A stretch of DNA of 28,067 nt from assembly GCA_038253825.1 (NCBI GenBank), contig JBBSGT010000014.1, positions 1 to 28,067 of the forward strand, in the 5' to 3' direction. This DNA comes from JACDET01 sp038253825. GTDB lineage: Bacteria; Patescibacteriota; Microgenomatia; Levybacterales; UBA12049. Positions within the stretch are counted from its first letter, which is position 1, and each line of letters opens with the position of its first letter. Made by a program: the position numbers and the translations under genes. A model generated the notes under the pieces. The model saw only the letters and a list, made by a program, of their open reading frames with translations. It was not told where the DNA came from and searched no databases. Shown piece after piece: positions 7,215 to 14,717 of this stretch.

Positions 7215-7960
7215 CCGAACGGATCCTCGGATCAGTCATTCTTGCAGCTGGGAAAGGTAATCGAATGAATTCGAATGAAGTGAATAAAGTGACGTTGCAG
7301 CTAGCAAAGAAGCCTATGGTTCTTCACATTGTGCATTTTATGGCATCTGTAGGCATCAAAGATATTGTTGTCGTGATTGGTTTTGCCAAAGAGTCTGTGG
7401 AGCAAATTCTGAAAGATGAAGGCGTAATTTTTGCCGAACAGACAGAGCTCCTAGGTACGGGGCACGCTGCACAAGTAGCGTTGGAAAAATTACCAGAATA
7501 CGTGACTGATGTGGTTATTGTTTATGGAGATGACGCTGTGATTTATAAAGAAGCCTATCGTGATACTATATTGCGATTGTTTCAACAACATCTCTCATCA
7601 GATGCAGCTTTTACATTTTTGACGATTGAACAAGACAACCCAACATGGTTAGGACGAATTGTTCGTGATCAAAATGAAAAACTCGTAGCAATTGTCGAAG
7701 AAAAAAATGCGACTGATGAACAGCGTAAAATTACAGAAATTAATCCAGGTTGTTTCGTTTTTCGTGTAGATGTTCTTAAGAAATACTTGCCAATGATTGA
7801 AAAAAACGATACTACCGGAGAATATTATCTGACCAGTCTGATTGATTTGGCGATACACAAAGGGGAAAAAGTCGAAACAGTCAAAGGGGGGAAATTGGAC
7901 TGGCGTGGTGTAAATACAAAAGAAGAATTAGAAGAAGCAGAACGTCTTTATAAACAATAG
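7211..7960 (+). CDS. GlmU N-terminal-type sugar-1-phosphate uridylyltransferase (single domain)
   Basis: The 249-residue NTP-transferase matches the pyrophosphorylase half of GlmU. SVILAAGKGNRM (8-19) is the nucleotide loop, EQTELLGTGHAAQVAL (76-91) the uridine-recognition segment, and VYGDDAV (104-110) holds the metal-binding Asp. GRIVRD, IVEEKNAT, EINPGCFVF and GEYYLTSLIDLA follow GlmU order exactly. The left-handed beta-helix acetyltransferase half is absent. The likely reaction is GlcNAc-1-P plus UTP to UDP-GlcNAc, the substrate of MurA encoded just upstream. It overlaps murA by 4 nt and has a strong ribosome binding site (AGAGGAGGA at about 7191-7199). The partner acetyltransferase may be the next gene. 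Confidence 0.85.
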   Translation: MTERILGSVILAAGKGNRMNSNEVNKVTLQLAKKPMVLHIVHFMASVGIKDIVVVIGFAKESVEQILKDEGVIFAEQTELLGTGHAAQVALEKLPEYVTDVVIVYGDDAVIYKEAYRDTILRLFQQHLSSDAAFTFLTIEQDNPTWLGRIVRDQNEKLVAIVEEKNATDEQRKITEINPGCFVFRVDVLKKYLPMIEKNDTTGEYYLTSLIDLAIHKGEKVETVKGGKLDWRGVNTKEELEEAERLYKQ

Positions 7961-7972
7961 TTTGATTATATT

Positions 7973-9232
7973 ATGCAAGTTGTTATTTTAGCTGCAGGAA
8001 AATCGAGCCGATTTTATCCATTCACCAATCTCAAGCATAAATCGCTCATCAAATTTATGGGCATGACGTTGCTTGAGCATACGATTATCTCCATCCGAGA
8101 AACAGGTATTAAAGATATTATTATTGTTGTCGGCACTGATCCTTTTATCCAAGATCTGTTGGGTAACGGAGAGCATTTTAAAGTCAAAATCACCTATGTC
8201 ACCCAACCGGAACCCCTTGGGATGGGAGACGCATTGATTCGAGCCGAAGAATACATTAAAGATTACTTCTTCCTTTTAAATGCGCATCATATGGATTTTG
8301 CGGATTTTAAAGTAGCACTTGAAACGAAAAAAGGCGGACATGGAGAGATTGTCTTTCTTGCCAAACGTGACGGCAGACTTCATAAATATGGCTTTCTCAA
8401 CGTACAAGATGATCGTGTGCTGGATATCATCGAAAAACCAAGCAAAGACCAAGCGCCTTCAGAATACAGGGTAATCGGTATCTATCTTTTGCATAAAAAT
8501 ATTTTTCCTACGCTACACAATACTGTCGCTGAAGAATATAGTTTTGAACACGCGCTATCACATTATGCAAAAGAAGCAAAAGCTACAATGGTTTTGACAG
8601 ACAAGCCCACAGTATCACTGAAATATCCATGGGACTTATTTGAGATAGCAGATTATTTGTTGGAAGGGATGCCGGACTTTCGTGGGAAAAATATTTCCAT
8701 TGCCAAAAATGCTATTCTGGAAGGAGATATCTTTATTGAAGACGATGTGACTATTCTTGAGGGAGCATCCATCAAAGGTCCGTGTTATATTGGTCGAAGT
8801 GCTGTGATAGGCAATAATGCAATTGTCCGCAATGGTTCGGTGATTGGTGATAATGCAATGGTCGGCGCAAATCTTGAACTCAAACATACTATATTGATGG
8901 ATGCATCAACGGCTCATTCAGGATTTATTGGTGACTCAATTATCGGTGAAAATTGCAGGATTGCCGCCGGCATGACAACCGGCAATGTTCGGATGGATCG
9001 TCAAGTGATTCATTCGGTTCTCAATGGGAAAAAAGTTGAGACGGGGAGACGGTCAATGGGCGTTATTATGGGAGATGCAGTCCGAACGGGGATCAATATC
9101 TCGACCATGCCCGGCGTCATCATCGGGAACAATGCGATTATTGGCCCCTCAACCACACTTATGGAAAACGTAGAACATGATACGACTGTTTATTCAGAGT
9201 TTAAATTAGTGCATAAAAAACACAAGGTTTAA
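7973..9232 (+). CDS. Bifunctional sugar-1-phosphate nucleotidyltransferase/acetyltransferase, GlmU-like (archaeal type)
   Basis: The 419-residue protein has an N-terminal NTP-transferase domain with VVILAAGKSSRFYPFT (3-18), QPEPLGMGDAL (78-88) and IIEKP (152-156). From about residue 240 it has a left-handed beta-helix of hexapeptide repeats (for example IGDNAMVGANLELK), then HSGFIGDSIIGENCRIAAGM (315-334). The last segment resembles the acetyl-acceptor region of the archaeal glucose-1-phosphate thymidylyltransferase/GlcN-1-P acetyltransferase proteins, more than bacterial GlmU. His315 is a candidate catalytic base. It lies 12 nt after the GlmU-N-like gene, in line with a split pathway from GlcN-1-P to UDP-GlcNAc, but the preferred nucleotide and sugar cannot be read from the sequence. 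Other possibilities are a dTDP-glucose or GDP-sugar enzyme. Confidence 0.8.
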   Translation: MQVVILAAGKSSRFYPFTNLKHKSLIKFMGMTLLEHTIISIRETGIKDIIIVVGTDPFIQDLLGNGEHFKVKITYVTQPEPLGMGDALIRAEEYIKDYFFLLNAHHMDFADFKVALETKKGGHGEIVFLAKRDGRLHKYGFLNVQDDRVLDIIEKPSKDQAPSEYRVIGIYLLHKNIFPTLHNTVAEEYSFEHALSHYAKEAKATMVLTDKPTVSLKYPWDLFEIADYLLEGMPDFRGKNISIAKNAILEGDIFIEDDVTILEGASIKGPCYIGRSAVIGNNAIVRNGSVIGDNAMVGANLELKHTILMDASTAHSGFIGDSIIGENCRIAAGMTTGNVRMDRQVIHSVLNGKKVETGRRSMGVIMGDAVRTGINISTMPGVIIGNNAIIGPSTTLMENVEHDTTVYSEFKLVHKKHKV

Positions 9233-9242
9233 ATGTTCCTTT

Positions 9243-9722
9243 ATGACAGACCAAAAGAAAATTGTCCTCTTTGATATTGATTACACGGTCTTCAATATGA
9301 AATTATTCGGTGATACGAAATTGCAGACGTATGAGGTATATGAGGAAGTCCATGAAGTTTTGGAACAATTAAAAGAAGTTGCTGATCTGGGAATTTTTTC
9401 GCAGGGAGAGGTAGCTTTTCAAAACCGGAAACTGAGTGAAACACACATTGAAACCTATTTTTTGCAAAAGCATGTGCATATTGTCCTCAACAAAGCAGAC
9501 GAGATGGAATTTGTTATGAAAAAGTATCTCGGGATGGGGAAGATGTTTTTCGTCGATGACCGCCTACCAATGCTACAGCTTGCCAAAGAACATCATCCAG
9601 AAGTCATCACGATCTGGATCAAACGGGGAAGATTTGCAGAAGAACAAGAGCCAATTGATTTCGAGGCTGATGCGACAGTATATAATTTACGAGAAATAAT
9701 TCCCATAATAAAAAATGCGTAA
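9243..9722 (+). CDS. HAD-superfamily phosphatase-like protein
   Basis: The 159-residue protein shows HAD motif I as FDIDYTVF (10-17; Asp11 nucleophile and Asp13), motif II as IFSQGE (Ser53), a Lys in the 84-94 region for motif III, and motif IV as FVDDRLPM (103-110). The core is compact, with a very small cap insert between motifs I and II. The substrate is unknown. Its position 10 nt after the sugar nucleotidyltransferase suggests a sugar phosphate, but this is inference only. No Shine-Dalgarno is evident and it is probably the last gene of the murE-to-HAD transcription unit, since the next gene is on the minus strand. Confidence 0.7.
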   Translation: MTDQKKIVLFDIDYTVFNMKLFGDTKLQTYEVYEEVHEVLEQLKEVADLGIFSQGEVAFQNRKLSETHIETYFLQKHVHIVLNKADEMEFVMKKYLGMGKMFFVDDRLPMLQLAKEHHPEVITIWIKRGRFAEEQEPIDFEADATVYNLREIIPIIKNA

Positions 9723-9730
9723 GTTTTATT

Positions 9731-10153
9731 TTAACTTGTCGTAACAATCTTATTAAGTTCGCCATTTAAAATAATTGGTTGCATCGCTTCTAACTCTGGA
9801 CGATATTGTATGTCCGGAAGCGGATAAAGCACATAAAGCTTTTTATTCAAAACATAACCAAAGCCCATTTCCATTAAGGTGTTCCCTCCTATGTATCCTT
9901 TGATGCCACGTTTTTCAGGGTTAACAACAAGGATTGCATCATGCAATTTAATCTTTTCATAATACTTTTTTATAAGATCATGTTGGATTTTGTCTGAAGC
10001 TTTTTCGGAAACACTTATTTCTGTACGAACTCTTAAAAACTTATTTTTTACTCCCTCCGGAATTTCGACACTATATCCCATTTTTTCAAGTGCATCTCTG
10101 ACGCGTAAGACCTCATCAGCAGCGGTAATCGAACAACAAATAATTATCTTCAT
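9731..10153 (-). CDS. Nucleoside 2-deoxyribosyltransferase-like protein
   Basis: The 140-residue Rossmann-like protein begins MKIIICCSIT and has HDAILVVNPEKRGIKGYIGG (71-90), then NTLMEMGFGYVLNKKLYVLY. This layout fits nucleoside 2-deoxyribosyltransferase-like (PF05014/DUF4406-type) proteins, where 'D.vlv.....G...G...E.g.A...gkpv' is conserved and the Glu (here Glu95) is the nucleophile. The aspartate-containing 'aD..vs' loop is less clear. The function could be nucleotide salvage or hydrolysis of a modified nucleotide. It is convergent with the HAD gene (8-nt gap) and divergent from mraY. Its ATG lies 6 nt after an extended -10 box, so its mRNA is probably leaderless. Confidence 0.6.
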   Translation of the reverse strand: MKIIICCSITAADEVLRVRDALEKMGYSVEIPEGVKNKFLRVRTEISVSEKASDKIQHDLIKKYYEKIKLHDAILVVNPEKRGIKGYIGGNTLMEMGFGYVLNKKLYVLYPLPDIQYRPELEAMQPIILNGELNKIVTTS

Positions 10154-10159
10154 AATGAA

Positions 10160-10187
10160 ATTATAGCAAAAATTTTAGTTTCGTTAA
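10160..10187 (-). promoter_or_regulatory. Leaderless extended -10 promoter of the deoxyribosyltransferase-like gene
   Basis: Read on the minus strand, TTAACG (10187-10182), a 16-nt spacer and TGCTATAAT (10168-10160) form a consensus extended -10 promoter. Six nucleotides follow before the ATG at 10153, so the start codon coincides with the expected +1. Confidence 0.7.
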
Positions 10188-10196
10188 CTCTTGTAT

Positions 10197-10224
10197 TTGC
10201 GACGCGAAAGGAATAGAGTATAAT
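10197..10224 (+). promoter_or_regulatory. Leaderless promoter of mraY
   Basis: TTGCGA at 10197-10202 (4 of 6 against consensus), a 16-nt spacer and a perfect TATAAT at 10219-10224 precede the mraY ATG at 10231 by 6 nt. The start codon is at the expected +1. It is back to back with the minus-strand promoter inside a 77-nt intergenic region. Confidence 0.7.
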
Positions 10225-10230
10225 AGCATT

Positions 10231-11235
10231 ATGATTCAACTTCTTGGGCTTATGCTCTCTTCGGCATTAATCACTGCGATTTTGCTAGTGCCATTTATTG
10301 ACTTCCTCTACCGCATCAAACTTCGTCGCTCCAAACAAGTTACAAAAGATATGTTTGACAATAAAACACCGGTGTTTGATAAATTTAATTCGTGGAAAGT
10401 CGGCACCCCTTTTGGTGGAGGCTTACTCATTATTGTCGTTGTTGTTATTTGGACTGCATGGGCCTATGGAATATTCAATATCAAAGCGAGCCCATGGGAA
10501 GTCTTCATACTATTTTTTACACTTATAAGCTATGGTATCTTGGGATTCTATGATGATTTGAAAAAGTTGGTTCCTGGCAATGAATCTTTTTTTGGCCTTC
10601 GTTTTCGGCACAAATTTATTATCCAGTGGATCCTTGCACTCATCATTGCTACGGTCTTTTACACGCAACTTCATTATGATTTCATTTTTATTCATGGTGC
10701 AGGACAGCTCTTTTTGGGAGCCTTTTTTATCCCATTTGCGGCATTTGTGATTGTCGGTTTTGCGAACGCGTTTAACATTACAGATGGGTTAGATGGACTC
10801 GCTTCAGGACTGTTTATTATTTGTTTGTTCGCATTCTTGGCTATTAACTCCAACCAAACAGACCAAGCCCTCAGTATTTTCATTGCGGTGCTCATCGGTA
10901 GTGTCGCTGCATTTCTTTACTTTAATATTTATAAAGCGCGTCTGTGGCTGGGAGATGTGGGTTCATTAGCCTTGGGTGCAGGATTGGCTGTTATTGGTTT
11001 GCTTACAGGGAAAGCATTTGCTTTGATGATTGTCGGGGGTGTTTTTGTACTTGAAGTTGCGTCATCAATGATTCAACTCTTAAGTAAAAAATATCTTGGT
11101 AGAAAATTATTTCCTGTCGCTCCCTTGCATCTTTACCTTCTCAAACGTGGGTGGGAAGAACCAAAAATTGTTATGCGGGCATGGCTCATTGGTTTTCTTC
11201 TGGCTGTGCTGGGTATTTTTATCTCCTTGATATAA
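10231..11235 (+). CDS. mraY: Phospho-N-acetylmuramoyl-pentapeptide-transferase (MraY)
   Basis: MraY moves phospho-MurNAc-pentapeptide from UDP to undecaprenyl phosphate at the inner face of the membrane, making lipid I. The 334 residues form about ten hydrophobic segments. Motifs seen: KVGTPFGGGLLI (56-67, family 'GTPTMGG'), FYDDLKK (106-112, the catalytic Asp pair), NAFNITDGLDGLA (179-191) and WLGDVGSLALGAG (239-251). The 'PxHHHFE' loop near the end reads PLHLYLLKRGWEE (298-310), so two of the three His are lost. WecA-type enzymes also lack HHH, but the dcw location, the TDGLDGLA block and the GWEE tail point to MraY. It has its own leaderless promoter and is followed by ftsW after 35 nt. 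Confidence 0.9.
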   Translation: MIQLLGLMLSSALITAILLVPFIDFLYRIKLRRSKQVTKDMFDNKTPVFDKFNSWKVGTPFGGGLLIIVVVVIWTAWAYGIFNIKASPWEVFILFFTLISYGILGFYDDLKKLVPGNESFFGLRFRHKFIIQWILALIIATVFYTQLHYDFIFIHGAGQLFLGAFFIPFAAFVIVGFANAFNITDGLDGLASGLFIICLFAFLAINSNQTDQALSIFIAVLIGSVAAFLYFNIYKARLWLGDVGSLALGAGLAVIGLLTGKAFALMIVGGVFVLEVASSMIQLLSKKYLGRKLFPVAPLHLYLLKRGWEEPKIVMRAWLIGFLLAVLGIFISLI

Positions 11236-11238
11236 CGG

Positions 11239-11244
11239 TATAAT
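11239..11244 (+). promoter_or_regulatory. Candidate -10 box upstream of ftsW
   Basis: A perfect TATAAT lies 26 nt before the ftsW ATG, just after the mraY stop. The -35 region is T-rich and weak (TTTTTA, 17-nt spacer). It would give a leader of about 20 nt without a Shine-Dalgarno, so it may only supplement read-through from mraY. Confidence 0.4.
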
Positions 11245-11270
11245 AGGGAGACGTCTACCAGATCTGTCCC

Positions 11271-12377
11271 ATGAAATCACGATTTAAATTTAAGAAAATT
11301 CCTACCGGTAAATTTGATGTTGTTCTTTTCGGTTTGACCCTCGCTCTCACCTTTTTTGGCCTGCTGATGGTTTATGATGCGTCTTCAGTTATTGCCTTCA
11401 ATCTCTTCGGTGATAAATTTAGTTATATAAAGAACCAACTGATATGGTCTGTTTTTGGTTTTATTGCGTTGTTTATCTTTTATCGTATAGATTACCGCAA
11501 ACTTTATAACCTTGCATTGCCATTGCTCGTTATTGCGCTTATTTTGCTAATGGTAGTGTTTGTCCCCGGGATTGGTTCTGGCGCAAAAGGAGCTAACCGG
11601 TGGGTCGATCTAGGTTTTTTTAGATTGCAGCCTGCGGAGTTTGTAAAGCTTGGTCTTGCGATTTATCTTGCTGCCTGGTTTTCTCATAAAGAAGTAGGAA
11701 GATTTTTTTCATTTCTGCTTTTGATGGGAGCGATTTTATTTCTCGTGATGCTTGAGCCAGATATGGGAACTGCGACAATTATTTTATTTGAGTCCGCCAT
11801 TGTCTATTTTCTCTCAGGTGGGAGTGTCATACAGTTTCTGATCGGTGCGCCCATTATCAGTGTGATTGGGTTTATTTATATCAAGCTTGAACCGTATCGT
11901 GCTTCTCGTCTTACTAGCTTTCTAAGTCTGGGAAGTTCTCTTGATAAAACATCTTACCACGTCAAGCAAATTTTAATCGCGCTTGGTTCCGGTGGAATTT
12001 TCGGTCTCGGTATTGGCAATTCGATTCAGAAGTATGCGTATCTTCCTGAAAATGTGACAGATTCAATTTTCCCTATTATTGCAGAGGAATTTGGTTTGAT
12101 CGGTTCGGTCGTTTTGATCGCAGTTTTTGCGAGTTTAATTTGGCGTGGTGTATTTATTGCGGGTAAAGCTAAAGACAGTTTTGGCAAGCTCTTGGCAGGA
12201 GGGATTATCGGCTTTCTTGGGATTCAAGTACTCGTCAATCTGGGTGCTATGACAGCTCTTTTTCCTCTGACAGGTGTGCCTCTTCCGTTTATTTCATACG
12301 GAGGATCAGCTTTAGTTATCGATTTGGCTTCAATTGGTATTCTTCTTAATATTTCCAAACAAGCTTCGAATCATTAA
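11271..12377 (+). CDS. ftsW: Septal peptidoglycan glycosyltransferase FtsW (SEDS family)
   Basis: SEDS proteins polymerise lipid II together with a class B PBP. The 368-residue protein has about ten membrane segments. GANRWVDLGFFRLQPAEFVKL (108-128), LEPDMGT (161-167), LGSGGIFGLGIGNS (238-251) and NVTDSIFPIIAEEFG (261-275) are family signatures. Asp264 in TDSIF is the position of the catalytic Asp of FtsW/RodA. GVPLPFISYGGSAL is near the C-terminus. FtsW rather than RodA is chosen because it lies in the dcw cluster after mraY and before murG. Its TAA overlaps the stop of the minus-strand gene through a shared TTAA at 12374-12377. Confidence 0.93.
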   Translation: MKSRFKFKKIPTGKFDVVLFGLTLALTFFGLLMVYDASSVIAFNLFGDKFSYIKNQLIWSVFGFIALFIFYRIDYRKLYNLALPLLVIALILLMVVFVPGIGSGAKGANRWVDLGFFRLQPAEFVKLGLAIYLAAWFSHKEVGRFFSFLLLMGAILFLVMLEPDMGTATIILFESAIVYFLSGGSVIQFLIGAPIISVIGFIYIKLEPYRASRLTSFLSLGSSLDKTSYHVKQILIALGSGGIFGLGIGNSIQKYAYLPENVTDSIFPIIAEEFGLIGSVVLIAVFASLIWRGVFIAGKAKDSFGKLLAGGIIGFLGIQVLVNLGAMTALFPLTGVPLPFISYGGSALVIDLASIGILLNISKQASNH

Positions 12378-13924
12378 TTCGGAATTTTTATAGCGTTTTC
12401 TCGAGCAGTACTGACGCTTGAGAGTCCTTTACCACAGGTCATGATCCCACTTGTTCCATATATATCCCTACAGCTTGCCTCCAAGGTTGACGTATAAGGA
12501 AGATCACTGCTGATACTTCGCCCGGGTTTAGTATACTGTTGAATTGCGCTCGGATTCTTCGCTGAGAGTAATTGTTTACCCATAGGATCGGTAAAATAAA
12601 TGCCGTTGTGACCAATACCTGCTTTCGGACCAAAGTTTTGCACGTACATTATTGTATGATTTGTGCCGGTCTCTCCTGTATAAACAATACTATCGCAGGT
12701 GATGTCTTTACACATACGCACAGAATCAAGAGTGTTGACGGTAAAATCAGCAAAGTTAAAACCGATAATATTTTGTTTATTAACAGTCCATGGCTCTCCC
12801 ATGATAGCTCCATGATCTTTGACAGGAAGGAATCTCACGCCGACATTTTGAGGATTTATATCGGGTTCATTCGGGCATTTGGTTGGTCTAATTTTATCGG
12901 TGGTAACAATCGGCCTGCTGATACCATAATCTCCCACAAAATATTGTTCAGAAACAATTTCATTTGTTTTTTTATCTTTGGCAGCAATATCTAGTTCATG
13001 CATTGTTCCACAAGCTGCTTGGTTTGTAGCAGTGCCTTGATGTTGGAGTGCGAGCCAGATATGTCCTCTCTTATCATCCCAAACATATATTTTATACCCA
13101 ACATGCGCTTCATGCATGCCCATAGCATTGCCTGCATAGCCAAAAGGAATGCGGAAATTTTTATCAAAAAGTGAAGGATCTGATCCATGTTCATGATTAA
13201 AATAACACCAGTAGACAGGATCGATCTGTGGATGCCATGTGGGATAGAGCTTCCCATTAGGTGCTCGGGCTTTATATTCATCATGGACCCAAGCAGGACA
13301 AGGTTGATTTGGTTTTGGAACAGTTACATTTGCGGGAGCTGTCGGTGGCACTGAGGGAGTACCGTTTTGTTCTGCAAATAAGAAGAGGCTTGCGCCAGAG
13401 GTTTTTATTTTTAGAGAAGATTGAGTAATGAGTTTTCGATACGTGGCATAGCTCTTGCCATTAATGAGAACGGGTTGATCAGCTCGCCAGCTAGAAAGCC
13501 AGGAAGGAATGGGTGATTGTCCCCGCCACACAACAACGACAGTTTCGGGTCTATTAAAATCAAGCTGAAGCGTTTTTTCCTCGTGCAAGGTTGTAAGAAA
13601 ATCCCAACCTTTGTACTTTCCTGGATCGGTAACTTTCAGAGTACTTTTAGTATAACTGTCTGCCATAACTCCAGCACTAAATTGTCTCGGCTGATATTTC
13701 ATGTCTTTATAATCAGGTTTAAGATCCAGCGTTGTGTATTGTTTCAAGAGAGTAGGTTTGTTAATCACAAAATGTCCAATGACAGGCTGCTGCAGTTCAG
13801 GGCGTTGTATGAAAGGATTAAATATGAAGAACAATCCAAATCCGAGCACAATTATAAGAATAAGACTGAGCACCACCCAACGCTTGACAGAGAAATGTTT
13901 CTTTTTATTTTTTTTTACTTTCAT
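12374..13924 (-). CDS. Large membrane-anchored extracytoplasmic protein of unknown function with HEHG motif
   Basis: I do not recognise the family. The preferred start is the ATG at 13924 (516 residues, beginning MKVKKNKKKHF). A longer frame from 13957 only adds 11 residues of intergenic DNA. A basic N-terminus is followed by one hydrophobic segment (about residues 16-36), so the rest should be outside the cell. A Pro-rich linker (about 205-220) divides it into two parts. The C-terminal part is rich in Cys, His and Trp: CPAWVHDEY, YPTWHPQIDP, YWCYFNHEHGSDP, MHEAHVGYKIYVWDD, WLALQHQGT and CGTMHELDI. The clustered His and Asp could bind a metal or be catalytic. The several Cys suggest disulfides. 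A TGATACTAT extended -10 lies 13 nt before the ATG. It is convergent with ftsW, sharing 4 nt. Confidence 0.75.
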   Translation of the reverse strand: MKVKKNKKKHFSVKRWVVLSLILIIVLGFGLFFIFNPFIQRPELQQPVIGHFVINKPTLLKQYTTLDLKPDYKDMKYQPRQFSAGVMADSYTKSTLKVTDPGKYKGWDFLTTLHEEKTLQLDFNRPETVVVVWRGQSPIPSWLSSWRADQPVLINGKSYATYRKLITQSSLKIKTSGASLFLFAEQNGTPSVPPTAPANVTVPKPNQPCPAWVHDEYKARAPNGKLYPTWHPQIDPVYWCYFNHEHGSDPSLFDKNFRIPFGYAGNAMGMHEAHVGYKIYVWDDKRGHIWLALQHQGTATNQAACGTMHELDIAAKDKKTNEIVSEQYFVGDYGISRPIVTTDKIRPTKCPNEPDINPQNVGVRFLPVKDHGAIMGEPWTVNKQNIIGFNFADFTVNTLDSVRMCKDITCDSIVYTGETGTNHTIMYVQNFGPKAGIGHNGIYFTDPMGKQLLSAKNPSAIQQYTKPGRSISSDLPYTSTLEASCRDIYGTSGIMTCGKGLSSVSTARENAIKIPN

Positions 13925-13984
13925 GGGTAGTAGCCTAATAGTATCAGAAATTCTCAAAAAATAGCTATTTTTACTTCTGAGCGG

Positions 13985-13993
13985 TGGTATAAT
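13985..13993 (+). promoter_or_regulatory. Extended -10, leaderless promoter of the alpha/beta hydrolase gene
   Basis: TGGTATAAT is a perfect extended -10 (TGn plus TATAAT). The ATG at 14000 follows after 6 nt, at the expected +1. No good -35 is seen, which is common for extended -10 promoters. Confidence 0.65.
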
Positions 13994-13999
13994 CTATAC

Positions 14000-14716
14000 A
14001 TGAAACCAGTTTCATTCGAAGTCGACGGACAAAAATTGACAGGAACTTTGTTCTATCCAGAGCAAATAAAAACAAAAAATCCAGCAATACTTTTTCTCCA
14101 TGGATGGAAAAGTAGTCAGAAAAGAATGATCCCCCGGGCGCAGCAGCTTGCAAAATTGGGTTTTATATGTTTGTCATTCAATCTTCGTGGCCATGGTGAT
14201 AGTGAAGGTGATCGAAAAATTCTTAGCAGAAAAGATTACGTCGATGATGTAATTGCTGCATACGATTTTCTTGTACAGCAAGCGCATGTTGATAAGGAGC
14301 GAATGGGTATTATTTGCACAAGTTTCGGTGCTTATTTGGGATCAATCCTTACCAGTAAAAGGAAAGTCAAATGGTTGGTTCTTCACGCCCCTGCTGGTTA
14401 TCCTGATGAGGGTTTTACAGATCCAAAACCAGAGGATTCCTCATGGACTATAACATGGCGAAATGAAAAGCATGTCCCGGAAGAAAATAAAGCGCTTGAT
14501 GCAATTTATAAATCCAACAGTGAAGTGTACCTTATTCAATCAGAGAATGATGAATGGACACCACAGCAGACAATAGAAGATTACAAAAATGCTGTGAAAG
14601 ATAAATCTAATCTCACGTATATTGTATTAGAAAATGCAGATCATAGTATGAAAAATGGAGATTCTGAAGAGCGATATTTGCAACTTCTCCTCAACTGGTT
14701 CTCGGAAAAGGTTTAA
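14000..14716 (+). CDS. Alpha/beta hydrolase (serine hydrolase family)
   Basis: The 238-residue single-domain alpha/beta hydrolase has the oxyanion segment LFLHGWKSS (31-39) and NLRGHGDSEG (61-70). The nucleophile elbow is ICTSFGAYLG (105-114, Ser108), where the usual first Gly of GxSxG is Cys. Asp184 in SENDEWTP and His215 in NADHSM complete the triad in the right order and spacing. It resembles the acyl-peptidase/dienelactone-hydrolase-like group of cytoplasmic esterases. The substrate is unknown. There is no signal peptide. The start is fixed by the promoter at +1. It is convergent with the GT1 gene, 1 nt apart. Confidence 0.82.
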   Translation: MKPVSFEVDGQKLTGTLFYPEQIKTKNPAILFLHGWKSSQKRMIPRAQQLAKLGFICLSFNLRGHGDSEGDRKILSRKDYVDDVIAAYDFLVQQAHVDKERMGIICTSFGAYLGSILTSKRKVKWLVLHAPAGYPDEGFTDPKPEDSSWTITWRNEKHVPEENKALDAIYKSNSEVYLIQSENDEWTPQQTIEDYKNAVKDKSNLTYIVLENADHSMKNGDSEERYLQLLLNWFSEKV

Positions 14717-14717
14717 A

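Noticed and set aside
8740..9180. Repeated hexapeptide-like DNA in the GlmU-like gene as a possible DNA repeat array
   Set aside because: The periodicity is at protein level only (left-handed beta-helix). The nucleotide sequence is not repeated.
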